This document shows positions 1 through 10,555 of a stretch of DNA of 23,350 nt, in pieces. This DNA is from Neonectria sp. B-13 (lineage: Eukaryota; Ascomycota; Sordariomycetes; Hypocreales; Nectriaceae). The DNA lies in contig NOKP01000068.1 of the NCBI GenBank assembly GCA_002682825.1, positions 125,543 to 148,892 of the forward strand, in the 5' to 3' direction. A model generated the notes under the pieces. It made no database searches. It worked only from the letters and a program-made list of their open reading frames with translations, and was not told the origin of the DNA. Made by a program: the position numbers and the translations under genes. The number at the start of each line of letters is the position of its first letter. Positions within the stretch are counted from its first letter, which is position 1.

Positions 1-18
1 GGCATTATCGGAGCTTCG

Positions 19-417
19 GCGCCGATGGAATGGCATCAGCACCGATAGAATGGCATCAGCACCGCTTGGTATGGCATCAGCTCTGCTACATTGAAAACAG
101 TGCGCTATTATATCAATACTGTAGCCCCATATAAAACCGCCGAAAGCCTATGTGCGAAATAGCTCCAGTCATTTTCGTACGTGGTTTTGTCACCCATGTG
201 GTAATGTGCGACCGTAANGCGCCGATGGAATGGCATCAGCACCGATAGAATGGCATCAGCACCGCTTGGTATGGCATCAGCTCTGCTACATTGAAAACAG
301 TGCGCTATTATATCAATACTGTAGCCCCATATAAAACCGCCGAAAGCCTATGTGCGAAATAGCTCCAGTCATTTTCGTACGTGGTTTTGTCACCCATGTG
401 GTAATGTGCGACCGTAA
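19..417. repeat. 199-bp exact direct repeat flanking a single N
   Basis: Bases 19-217 and 219-417 are identical, offset by exactly 200 bp, and the only ambiguous base of the window (N, 218) sits at the junction. Each copy contains three spaced copies of the 10-mer tggcatcagc near its start. A recent tandem duplication is possible. An N exactly at the seam is more typical of two overlapping contig ends that were joined without merging. Confidence 0.9.
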
Positions 418-1198
418 ACGTGGTTCGACCGCTAACCTAAACAGTTCAAGTCTGAAGATTGACAAAATGGGTCAGGGACTGACATGCGGGGCAGTTTGTG
501 GTCTGATGGACATCTATCTTTGTCGCAGGGGCAGTCGTTTTGAGGCCTGGCCAATAGACTCACATGACGGAGAGGACCACGAGCAGGCAAATGGCTACTA
601 AGAGATGTCAGAGTGGAGCAAAATATGTGCGGGACAACGGCTGCACTAGATGGTCTCGATGCCGATGCAGTTGGAACCTGGAGCGCTGCGGCCACCATAC
701 GGTGATACGGTGATGGGCCTTCATTTTCGTTAGCTTTGAGGCCGAGGGTTTCCTGGCTAGGCTTGGCTCAGAAACCGTTGGACCGTGCCGCATGTATCGG
801 ACTTGAGTGGGAATGCTGTGGCTTGACCTGCCGACCGTCTTGGGGCGAATTGAGTTCATTGGGAAGCCATCCCGTATTGGAGTATTGGAGATGGCTTGAT
901 CGATGAACTAGTAACCCTCCCTCTCAGAGCCGTCAGTACGGCGCTCGGCGACGGCATTTGGGCGGCCGATAACCATCATCGTATGATTCGTGGCACTTTT
1001 CAATGGTAGCATCGTTAGGATGCCCATGTACAGCCGTTCAGAGCCATGTCAAGCGTTTTGTTGCAGGGTTCAAACCTGCTCCCACGTGCAGTGTCATCCC
1101 TTCGCTCTGTCAACACACCTACCTACACGACCACGACCGGACGCTACGCTTGGGACCACTATTCCAGGTTCTCTCCCCTTCATCTTAGACGTACAATA
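418..1198. other. No gene recognised
   Basis: Only short open frames are present and none has a recognisable protein pattern, a matching intron structure or a repeat. I see nothing here that I can annotate. Confidence 0.5.
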
Positions 1199-1412
1199 CA
1201 GTAGCGGCCGGGAACCTTGCCACTATTGTCCAATGCTAAAAGAGTTTCCGCACGGACCATCCTTGTGGCACATTGTGGCTGTGGTGAGGGGCATAAAGCA
1301 AGAGACGGAAACGGCTCTAAGGGTGCACGCCAAGCCACAGGACCCGCAGATATGGTCCGTGCGGAAAACTGTTTAACAATGGAACTGGCGACACGTTTCC
1401 CGGCCGTTACTG
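1199..1412 (+). mobile_element. MITE copy A (Tc1/mariner-like, TA target)
   Basis: This is a 214-bp element beginning CAGTAGCGGCCGGGAA and ending with the near-complement TTTCCCGGCCGTTACTG. It is flanked on both sides by the dinucleotide TA (1197-1198 and 1413-1414), the target duplication of Tc1/mariner/pogo elements. The terminal inverted repeats extend imperfectly for about 60 bp. They finish in a perfect inner 16-bp repeat, tttccgcacggaccat (1245-1260), with its complement at 1352-1367. The interior (about 90 bp) has no coding potential. A second copy in the opposite orientation lies 113 bp downstream. The autonomous partner is not evident: none of the transposon ends in this window resembles CAGTARCGGCCGGG. 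Confidence 0.85.
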
Positions 1413-1525
1413 TACAAGACAATACAATACAATTTATTACGCCCGGCGACTTATGCCGAAAGGCCACTAGTTACTAATATATCCATACATTGCCCAAATT
1501 GTGTCCTGATCTCCTTCAGCCCATA

Positions 1526-1725
1526 CTATGTCCGCGACGCCTGTCGCCAATTCCAGTGTTAACAGCTTTCCGCACGGACCATATCTGCGGGTCCTGTGGC
1601 TTGGCGCTCACGTTTCCGGCTCTTGCTTGTTATGCCCCTCACCACAGCCGCAATGCGCCACAAGATGGTCCGTGCGGAAACTCTTTGACATTGGATAATT
1701 GCGACAAGTTTCCCAGCCGCTACTG
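1526..1725 (-). mobile_element. MITE copy B, inverted relative to copy A
   Basis: The reverse complement of this 200-bp segment matches copy A through its interior, with small indels. It carries the same perfect 16-bp inner inverted repeats (1567-1582 and 1665-1680). The right end reads TTTCCCAGCCGCTACTG followed by TA (1726-1727). The left end, near 1526 after a TA at 1524-1525, is more diverged, so that boundary is approximate. The divergence shows that A and B are separate insertions or an old inverted duplication, not an assembly duplicate. Confidence 0.8.
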
Positions 1726-1741
1726 TACCTAAGGTAGGTAG

Positions 1742-2432
1742 TGCCCGCCCCGTCTCCATCCCATGCCCACCATGGCTCGTTGGCCTTTTTTCTCCCTCTC
1801 TCGCTCGCTCACTTCCTCCGACCCCAAGTCAAGCTACGACGTCTCTGCTCCAGTTGCCGAATGAGCCCCACTGACACCCGCCATAGCAGGGCCCCCTGGC
1901 CTTTTGTCTTTACCTGTTGCGTGGCTCCTCCTCCGGCTCCAGCTTCTCGCCCTCCTCCTGTCACGGCCACCTGCGCTCACACCTTTAACTAACAACCAAG
2001 TGCATCATCATGACCGTTCGCCGCTTGCTCCCTGGCCCCCCCGTCCATTTTTACATCGCCCGGCCCTGGTCCTGGCTGATATCACAATGTTCCCCCAGCC
2101 CTTACCCTCTTAATCCCTGTTGAGCCTGATCAAGGCCCAGAACCCACTCACCTCATCGATATCTCCCACTGCTTCCCCAACTCAACTCTCTCGACTCAAC
2201 CTGGTTTGACCCCAATCGACATAATCGGCCCTCCTCCACCACGACCTGAGCACTGGTCACCTCCATCGCGCCTCTTGGTCGGCTTCTAATATTAAAAAGC
2301 AAACCCTCCTCCACTACCGACTTCCTTCCTCCCCTCCTCCCCAGGCTTCTTTAAGTACCCCTCGTCGACCTCACCTCTTAATCCCCATCTCGTCCTCTTC
2401 CTCGCCTTCTTAATACACCCTTCATCTCTTCT
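1742..2432. promoter_or_regulatory. CT-rich upstream region of the C2H2 gene
   Basis: The plus strand is strongly pyrimidine-rich, with many ctcctc, cctct and tcccc runs, and lacks a convincing open frame. Long CT-rich tracts just upstream of start codons are common in promoters and 5' leaders of actively transcribed filamentous-fungal genes. The position directly before the C2H2 gene fits that role. No specific transcription factor site is claimed. Confidence 0.4.
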
Positions 2433-2852
2433 ATGCCCCCTAATTCTTCCTCTGCCACCTTTGCCGCGGCCATCCAAATACCGACCTGGTTGGCATAATT
2501 GATCACCTGGCTCTCGCTGCTACACACTCCCGCGCACAGAGCCACCTTGGTCTTCCTCCGCGCTAGACATGCCCCATCCGAAGTCACACATCGCCAGATC
2601 TGAAACCCGTCGCTCCGCCAAGGACTGTCTCTGTCACGCAATCCCCCAACTCGCCGCGAGCGTGGTCAAATCCCATTCCCGCCAGCGGGATCCTGGCCTC
2701 TGGCACCTCTGTGGTCTCGTCCGCTGTAGCGTGGATCACTCAAATCCTTCGTCTGGAACTCAGACCAGCCGAACAGCATCTGCCCCTTGATATCACCGAC
2801 ACATTCGATCGTCTGCAGTCTACAATCTAGCCAGGACACCCGAGACCTTGCT
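2433..2852 (+). pseudogene. Broken N-terminal coding region of the C2H2 gene (tentative)
   Basis: A protein-like reading starts at ATG 2433 (MPPNSSSATFAAAIQ). It then moves to another frame at about 2480, where the translation remains protein-like to about 2825, for example APPRTVSVTQSPNSPRAW and LELRPAEQHLPLDITDTFDR. That frame is interrupted by TAG at 2564-2566 and TAG at 2828-2830. A one-base shift near 2828 would join it to the frame of the zinc-finger exon, whose codons remain open upstream as LQSSQDTRDLA. Two opposite frame shifts plus a stop suggest either decay of the N-terminus or indel errors. An unrecognised intron could explain part of it. If none of this is coding, translation would simply begin at ATG 2853. 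Confidence 0.4.
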
Positions 2853-4294
<1,442 letters not shown>

Positions 4295-4794
4295 TGCTTT
4301 GCAGCCCACTTTTGCCACCTGTCAACGCTACTGATACCCACCAGGCCACCATGCTTCTCCAAAAACGCGGATATGAGACCTCTTTTGATCTCAGAAGGGC
4401 TGCCTTCGCTCCTCAGGTCGCAATCGCACGATACGGCACCCGACTTACGCTTAGATGGGACCCGCGATTTTGGCTCGTAGTGCTTGCAGATGGAGCGCCC
4501 GCGCCGCGTACTGATCCACTCTGTTGCGGCTGCTGGACTTCAAGAGCTTCCTGGTGATTCACCATTGTGCAGTTGAAGGACCAAGACGTTCTATTCGGGT
4601 AGAAATTGATCTGTGTTGCCTTGCTATGTCTCAGATATAATGCAGTTGTAAAGATATTATGTTACTTCCACCGAGTGGCAGCACTGCGATTGCAATCACG
4701 AAGGGATTTGCGACCAGGCTACCTATCTGTCCCGGTTCTCTCCATCAACGCCTCCCAACGAATCGGTCGCTTGTCCGCCAATGCTGAACATCTT
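4295..4794. other. Intergenic, 3' side of two convergent genes
   Basis: This stretch lies between the end of the C2H2 gene and the end of the minus-strand SANT gene, so it should hold both 3' untranslated regions. AT-richer sequence near 4635-4670 could hold polyadenylation signals, but I cannot place a site. A short open frame at 4294-4557 overlaps the C2H2 stop and looks like chance. Confidence 0.4.
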
Positions 4795-5238
4795 TCAATC
4801 CACGGGATCGGGCCAATATTTGAGCTTGGTTGAGTACCGAACTTGGACCGTGCCCTTAGATCGATGTGGAAGGGCGCTTTGTATCTGGTCCCAAGAGAAG
4901 CCTTGTCGTCTCATGCTGCGGACGTTCGCATCCTCTTCCGGCGTCCACTTAGTACCAGATGACTTTGAACCCGGGGACGACACTCTCGGCCGTGTTCTTT
5001 GATCATCCGCCAAGGGGCCTGACACCAGTTTCGACGGTCCGTAATCAACCGCGCTCATCGGCAGACTAGCATATCCCAGGCCGCGAGGGAGCGAAAACTC
5101 CAAATGGAATATCCTCTCATCGCCGACGCGTGATAAGCTTGGGAAGATTGGAAAAACCATGACGGTGTTACTTGGTGCGTTGACTGGCGTCTTGAACGAG
5201 TAATACCCTGATGGTCTTAACTCATTCTGTCCGAGCAT
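4795..5238 (-). CDS. Small SANT/Myb-like DNA-binding domain protein
   Basis: This 147-residue open frame starts with ATG at 5238. Its C-terminal third (about residues 96-140) matches a SANT/Myb-like helix-turn-helix: KWTPEEDANV, then GFSWDQIQSALPHRSKGTV and QVRYSTKLK. The spaced Trp residues and acidic first helix are characteristic. Such single-repeat proteins usually bind DNA or chromatin; a specific role cannot be assigned. The first 95 residues show no known domain. The protein ends only seven residues after the domain, and there is one Myb repeat where many Myb proteins have two or three. It may be an orphan regulator or a fragment of a longer one. It converges with the C2H2 gene. Confidence 0.6.
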   Translation of the reverse strand: MLGQNELRPSGYYSFKTPVNAPSNTVMVFPIFPSLSRVGDERIFHLEFSLPRGLGYASLPMSAVDYGPSKLVSGPLADDQRTRPRVSSPGSKSSGTKWTPEEDANVRSMRRQGFSWDQIQSALPHRSKGTVQVRYSTKLKYWPDPVD

Positions 5239-5805
5239 ATAGTCAGTGGGACCAGTCCTCGTACGATCTATTCAGTTGGGGCCTGTGCCTGCTCTGATTC
5301 CTCAACTGTTCTGCGACGACGTCAAGGAGCTGTCATTGTTGCATGTAGAGGGAGCTCAGAGCCGGGCCCATAGTTGGTCCGCGGTAAGGAGATAGCTTGA
5401 GATTGGATGGGGTCTATATTGTCTCGAATATACCCTCCCCGAAGAATGACAGCTCGCCAACACGCTGGGGGTCCCCGCCGTGGTTCGTTCGGATTTTATT
5501 TATCTCGGCAATAGACGTTGGAAGTGAAGGTTGGAAGTGGCTTTCCGGTCAATGCGTGAGAATAATAAGGAACCAGTTGAATTCCGTGGAATCACCACAC
5601 TGATAATTCTGATCCCACGTTATCCATAGCTTCCCCTGATCACTGCAAGGCGGCCTAGAGAACCGGTGCTAGCTGCGCAGACGAAAACTGTCCCAATGGT
5701 GTCAGAATTCCGCGAGCTCCCCAAGATAGCTAAGCAGTACCTACATAGCTAGATCTCCCCGCCAATCGATCGATTACACCTGGTCTTGGGCGCGATGGAG
5801 CGGGG
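5239..5805. other. Upstream region of the SANT gene; no gene seen
   Basis: This is probably the promoter side of the minus-strand SANT gene. No open frame with recognisable content, RNA gene or repeat was found apart from a CGATCGAT tract near 5766-5773. Confidence 0.4.
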
Positions 5806-5814
5806 TAATGAGGA

Positions 5815-6892
5815 GGCGATCAATAGGGGGACGGGTACCCGTCATTCTAAAAATGGACGGGGCCCGTCCCAAATTACTACATTAAGTATAGCGCCTCCGC
5901 TGTCGGGCTTCCCAGCGCGCCGATTATCAGGTCACCAAACGAACAGACATTTCATGAACGTGTATCAAAGTTCGAGCAAAAATATCTTCCGGACTATATC
6001 GAAGAAGCAAGATATGTCAAAACAAACTGGCTTGATCAATACAAAGAGAAGCTAGTAAAGGCTTGGGTTGATCGACATCTTCACTTTGACAACGTCGTTA
6101 CTTCACGAGCCGAAGGTATTCATTGGTTACTTAAGAGTCATCTTAAAGTATCTACATTGAACCTATTCGAAGCTTGGAGGTTAATTAAACATGCATTACT
6201 CAACCAACTCGCCGAGTTGAAGTTTAACCAAGCTAAGCAGCAAATTCGGACACCTATCGAGCTCTCTAGAGTACTCTATAGTGCGGTACGTGGTTGGGTG
6301 TCTCACGAAGCTTTACGAAAGGTCGAACAACAACGGAAGTTACTGTCTGGCAAAGACTCTCCTCCTTCGCCGACTTGTACAGGCTCTTTCACGCGGTCTC
6401 AAGGACTACCCTGTGTCCACAAACTGGAATGTCTATTGACTCAGGACAGGGCTCTCAGGACAAAGCAGAGACTGATGGTATTGAAGCTCGTGTAGCTCAA
6501 GAGACGGAAAATGGGCGATTAGTCACTGACAGAAGAGGCATGGGTGAGCGTTGGGGAATGGCACAACGGGATATTGATGAACAAGAAGCCTTGTATTCGG
6601 CCATGGAGCAAGAGGAAAGCTGTATTGTAGTTCAACTATAGCATTTACTGATTTTTTATTAAGATCACTGGCTTTAATACATAAAGACTGTATAACTGTA
6701 TGCTAATGACTACTCAGGAGTACTAGCATAAGCAAAATGGATATCTAGTCAAGTCACATATCCAGGCAGTTGAACGCGACGGGTGTTGGGAAGTCCGACA
6801 GCGGAGGCGCTATACGGTACTTAATGTGGTAATTGGGACGGGCCCCGTCCATTTTTTTAGAAGGACGGGTACCCGTCCCCCTATTGATCGCC
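5815..6892 (+). mobile_element. MULE-type DNA transposon, internally deleted
   Basis: The 1,078-bp element is bounded by long inverted repeats (about 5815-5915 and 6788-6892, with a few mismatches and small indels) starting GGCGATCAATAGGGGGACGG. The 9-bp sequence taatgagga occurs directly outside both ends (5806-5814 and 6893-6901) as a perfect target-site duplication. TIRs of about 100 bp with a 9-bp duplication are the signature of Mutator-like elements. Inside is the C-terminal part of a MULE-like transposase without the catalytic core, so this copy should be non-autonomous. Each TIR carries two palindromic blocks, gacgggtacccgtc (GTCC in the right copy) and ggacggggcccgtcc. The perfect duplication suggests a fairly young insertion. 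Confidence 0.9.
5938..6495 (+). pseudogene. MULE transposase C-terminal fragment
   Basis: One frame is open from inside the left TIR to TAG 6493-6495. It contains YLPDYIEEARYVKTNWLDQY, then HFDNVVTSRAEGIHWLLKSH, and near the end CTGSFTRSQGLPCVHKLE. The TSRAEGIH region and the GLPCxH zinc-binding block (a SWIM-like finger) are typical of the C-terminal half of MULE/Hop-like transposases in fungi. The upstream MULE domain with the catalytic acidic triad is absent. No ATG makes sense as a start, and the usual residues after GLPCxH are replaced by unrelated sequence, so the product is not functional. A second open frame (6496-6641 in a different phase) follows; I do not recognise it. Confidence 0.75.
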
Positions 6893-6901
6893 TAATGAGG
6901 A

Positions 6902-8240
6902 ATGAGGAGTGCAAGGGCCACTTTTTCCGGTTGCATCTGATTAGCATCCCATTGCCCCTGTGGCATCGCTTGACCCCTGTTTATCCCAAGTGTGCATACC
7001 TCTCCATTTCAAGCTCAAATATAGATAGCCAGCATCACAATGAGTTGAATATGCCAAGAATGACACCATGGGAATCGCCTGACCGTCAGCTTTACCTTTA
7101 CGATCATGTCGCCCATATTTTCTGGCGCTCTTCGACGACTGCATTGGCAAAATCCACTGGACATTCGACTTCGGCCTTTGTCTCTGTTCCCTGACTTCGT
7201 GGGGCACGCGTGATTTGACTTATCTGCACCGAGCTCCATACCCTAGGCTTCAATCCCAAGTCTGCTTTTCCTAGCTGCACCGGGATAAGCTGGCGTAATG
7301 GGTACATCGTATTTTCACTAATCTCGGACCTAGCATACTCAAGTCAGTCAGTCTGTGCGTGTGTTCTGCTTCTCTACTGTACTGTGGAGAAGGCCACGCC
7401 ATGCGACATTATCAGCGTGGACGTGACCCTGCCAAGTCCTGCGTGTCGAGAGCGCAGGGCTAATCGATCTAGCATGGGGTCGCCACTGGCATGAGCCGTG
7501 GAATTTTGTCATCTCTTGCGCTGGGGATGCGGGATGGTAGAACATAGCAGACTACACCTCCAACATGAATGGCGATGCCGCGTTGAACGCAAACCCTGCC
7601 GCGCCGGTTGGGAGACAATCGAAAATCTCCACTCGAGAAAATAGATCGAATGGATCCGTCAATAGACGTGCAGGAACACACCGTAACGCCGGCCGTCGGG
7701 TATGAAGGTATGAACAGAAACCTCTTGAAATGCCGCAATATCGCCTAGTACCAGTAGAATGCCCTTCTTGTACTCCCATCCTCTTCCAAAATAAAGAAAA
7801 AAAGTCTCGCCGTGCCCACATGGTGGGTAGAGCGGGGCGCAAACGGTGAGAGAACGCAAGGACCCCTCTCGTGGACTTTCTGAAGAGAGGTCAAAGCTGC
7901 AGCTTGAACTCTCCGCGTAGCGCCCTAGGCCTTTGATCCACACCCAGTGTAACCTATTCTCCATACCCCCTCCTCGACTTGTCACGGCCCACGGCGTGTT
8001 CGATCACGGGCTTCCGCAATCACCAATATTTCCTCGCTTGGAGGTGCCGCCGAGATTCAACAGGACCGACCGTAGTAGAATGAAGGCATTTCCCAGGCCA
8101 ACCCAACACCGTTGTGGCCGAACACCTACCCAAAAGAGCCCAGGGAATACCACAGTACCAGATGAGATAATCCAATTGACACCCTGCCGGCCAGGAGTGC
8201 TACATGTGTTCCGGGATGGACCATAAAGTAAGAAGGACAA
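6902..8240. other. No gene supported
   Basis: Several overlapping open frames of 65-122 codons occur on both strands, but none shows a domain, a plausible splice pattern or a clear start. The sequence could hold relics of a gene on the minus strand (around 7550-8240), but I cannot identify one. Confidence 0.4.
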
Positions 8241-8350
8241 GCTGAGAAGTGAGAGCTCCTATTGAATGAATGAATGTATTTTACGCCCAGGGCTAAGCCT
8301 AAAAGGGCACACTTGCTAAATTAAGCTCCTGTTGAGCTCAGCAGGGGAGC
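8241..8350. repeat. Short GAAT microsatellite and imperfect palindrome
   Basis: A gaatgaatgaatg tract (8263-8275) is followed by AGGGCTAAGCCTAAAAGGGC. Then comes an 18-bp near-palindrome, CCTGTTGAGCTCAGCAGG (8328-8345), that could form a hairpin. It may be the end of an old mobile element or a 3' processing region, but no partner end is visible. Confidence 0.35.
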
Positions 8351-9635
8351 GGCTGCCATGGAGTCGAAAATCCGCGAGCTTAGCTCAGCCACAGCACAGC
8401 GGGCAATTTTCGGGAATCACGATGTAGCGCTCATGAGGGCCTTTGTGGCAGGATTGTTTTCGGTTTCCATCAGTGGAAGACTTGCAGAAGTGAGTCCCGG
8501 GATCCACGCAGGACGTGTAAATGTAGTAATTTTTCGTGAAGTCGCACATGATTGCTGGAAGCGACTGACATAGGTATTTGTTAGACTAGGAATGGTGTTG
8601 TGGCTGGCCACTTTCCGGAATGGGCAAGCTCACCAAATGCTTAGGTTGTAGGAGCAGAGCGCAGTGCGGCCTCGAGGATGTCTGCACTAGGGGACGAGCA
8701 GAAGCAGAGCGAAAAGGCCGAGGATACAGGAGGGTTGGGGATTTATGGAGAATAGAAAGGGCTATTGTGATGGCATGCCTCGTGTCGGAAGAGCTGGATG
8801 AATAAATGAAATGGGCACCGAAGGGGAACTCGGCACACGTGAAAGTGTCCTTGTGGCGTGAGGCGGTGGCGTTTATAAGAGGCAGATCTATGCCGTTGAA
8901 GGAAGTTGAAGGAAGAGGAGGGGTTTAGATCAGAGACAGGGAGAAGCAAGCTCGAGGTAGGCTAAGTCAAGGGCATACGGACACTTAAAAGCATGATGTG
9001 AAGGAGGGGAGGGTGGGGTGCAAGGCTCGAGGTATGAGGTGTGAAGTGCGTGGTGGTAGTGAAGGATGCGGACATCGGGGCCCTTATGACACGGCGCCCG
9101 AGATGAGACGCTGCGCTGCGCTGCCGCTGTCGCGAGGTGCGCCACTGTTGTCTAAGGAGCAATGACGCTGCTTCAATATGAGAGGGGGATGGATGGCAGC
9201 GAAAACGTAGGCTGCCCAGGGTCCCGAGTTTACTGCCAGGTACGGGCTTGGTACAGCGGCACCCACGGCCGGCAGAGTGGGTTCTTCGAGCCGGTGGGGG
9301 GGCAAAATTAGGCCTCCTCCAAGTTCCAACTCTCGAACGATTGGGGCCATGCGCAAGCGCAGCGATGGTACCAGGAGCCGATGTAACCTCAGACATCGCG
9401 CGCGGGACCCGGGCTTGTACTGGCTCTGGTCTGGTTTCTGGAGCTGTGCTTGTTGGACGCTGGGCTATTTCGGGTTCTAAATGCGAGCCTGCCATCGATA
9501 TTGAAGTCCGTCAGCGTGCGAGGGCACGCACCAGCCTGGCTCCGACCGCTGGTCCCACGCTGCTCGTACAGTGTTCCGGACGCACCTCAGTCCCGCAGTC
9601 TGTAGTCTGCGATGCCGTGGATGCTGACATCTCGG
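8351..9635. other. GC-rich region, no confident gene
   Basis: The longest open frames are 177 codons on the minus strand (8962-9495) and 142 on the plus strand (9248-9676), and they overlap each other. Both are rich in Arg, Pro, Ala and Ser, as expected of open frames in GC-rich DNA, and neither has a recognisable motif. The plus frame even runs into the Tc1 element end. I therefore leave both uncalled. Confidence 0.4.
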
Positions 9636-9637
9636 TA

Positions 9638-10226
9638 AGTGGGGTACCAAAAGTCTGTCAAAAAAACGCGTGTTAGTCGCGCATCGCTCATCTCGTGAAA
9701 TCAATCGCGACCAACCTTCGATCTTTACATCACCACAACTTTTGATCATGTCGACAGAAAATCGATCTTTTGGTACCGTTATATCCGGAAAACGCCAACC
9801 TAATCAGTAAATCAAACCTGAAGTTCGTGCCGCTATTATTGCGGCCGTAAATGCCGGCTCAAAAAAGAGTGCTGTCGCACGCGACTTTGGCGTCTCACCA
9901 AGTGCAGTCACTCGCATTTTTCAACGCTTCGAACAGACCGGGTCTCTCCAGTCACAACCTCGCTCTGGACGTCCTAAGAGTCTCACGCCTCGAGATAACG
10001 TGATATTGTTCGCCTAGCCCGTCAGGACTTCGACCTTACACGGAGGGAGCTTGTCCATGAGCTACAGCTGCCGGTGAGCCCCTCGACAATCCGTCGAGCT
10101 CTCAACGAGGAAAACTTGCGCAGATGGAGGTCCAAAAAGAGGGTGCATATATCAGAAGAAACAGCAAAAGAGCGGCTTTCATGGACATATTCTTGGAGAA
10201 ATAAGGAAGACGAATTGATGCAGGTA
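9638..10226 (+). mobile_element. 5'-end fragment of an impala-like Tc1/mariner element
   Basis: The left end is preceded by TA (9636-9637) and reads AGTGGGGTACCAAAAGTCTG, resembling impala-type ends that begin CAGTGGGGT. The transposase N-terminus follows at 9748. Recognisable sequence stops at about 10226, before the catalytic domain, and no right-hand inverted repeat is visible. The element is therefore truncated, and unrelated repeat-like sequence follows. Confidence 0.75.
9748..10226 (+). pseudogene. Tc1/impala-like transposase, DNA-binding part only
   Basis: ATG 9748 opens a frame (MSTENRSFGT). An in-frame TAA at 9808-9810 is followed by a clear paired-like helix-turn-helix: AAVNAGSKKSAVARDFGVS, then PSAVTRIFQRFEQTGSLQ and the linker PRSGRPKSLTPRD. 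A one-base deletion near 9999 shifts the frame. The second helix-turn-helix continues as RLARQDFDLTRRELVHELQ and VSPSTIRRALNEENLRRW, up to KEDELMQV. The DDE catalytic domain (about 200 residues in relatives) is missing. The TAA sits where a Gln codon is expected (CAA to TAA), a C-to-T change in CpA context. It cannot encode an active transposase. Confidence 0.8.
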
Positions 10227-10502
10227 TGTGACGGTCAAGGTTCCCAACGTAGTAAACCGTAACCTGATTGGTTTATGTTGGCAGTTGTGACGGGGCGTAG
10301 CGTACTGAGCGTAGGGTTGCGTATCACGTCTGATAATGTCAAGAGGTATTCTTGAGTAATCAAATTGTATTGAAAGCTGGAGAGCTATCTAGACATAGGG
10401 AAGTGGGAATGAGTGAAGCTATATATACTATTCTGATCTGCTTGGTCGATCGTGGTCGAACGCGCTCTTGTTCAACCTGTTCGACCATTTAAGGTTAAGG
10501 TT
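10227..10502. other. Unassigned repeat-like sequence between two transposons
   Basis: The octamer tgtgacgg occurs at 10227-10234, exactly where the Tc1 homology ends, and again at 10286-10293. It could be the start of an LTR-like insertion, but no matching end, target duplication or internal domain is visible. The segment separates the Tc1 fragment from the pogo-like transposase. Confidence 0.3.
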
Positions 10503-10555
10503 TCACTTTTGGTCGAACGTGGTCGAACGCGCTCTTGTTCGACCAGTTCGACCAC
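10451..10555. repeat. 67-bp-offset direct repeat with TGGTCGAAC/GTTCGACCA hairpins
   Basis: A unit of about 38 bp beginning cgtggtcgaacgcgctcttg is present at 10451 and again at 10518, with two differences. The second copy contains TGGTCGAAC, an 8-nt spacer and GTTCGACCA (10520-10545), a perfect 9-bp stem, followed by another GTTCGACCA. Repeated inverted motifs beside a transposase gene could be transposase-binding subterminal repeats, but this is not shown. Confidence 0.7.

Noticed and set aside
1063..1079. T-arm-like stem-loop GCAGG-GTTCAAA-CCTGC suggesting a tRNA
   Set aside because: No acceptor, D or anticodon arm can be built around it, and the loop register is off by one base from a true T loop.
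6294..6641. 115-codon frame overlapping the MULE transposase fragment in another phase
   Set aside because: The first half is a shadow of the SWIM-like region. The tail after 6496 is open but unrecognised, so it is only mentioned, not called.
6902..8240. Possible membrane protein or enzyme relic on the minus strand
   Set aside because: Frames break repeatedly and no conserved motif could be found on either strand.
8962..9495. 177-codon minus-strand frame
   Set aside because: Arg/Pro/Ser-rich composition without domain or start context, overlapped by the plus-strand frame; not supportable.
9248..9676. 142-codon plus-strand frame with Ala/Gly/Val-rich sequence
   Set aside because: It runs into the end of the Tc1 element, overlaps an equally long antisense frame and has no motif; likely a chance frame in GC-rich DNA.
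10227..10255. Possible intron (GTATGTG..GTAG) in the Tc1 transposase
   Set aside because: Only about 30 bp long, and the expected catalytic-domain sequence does not resume after it.
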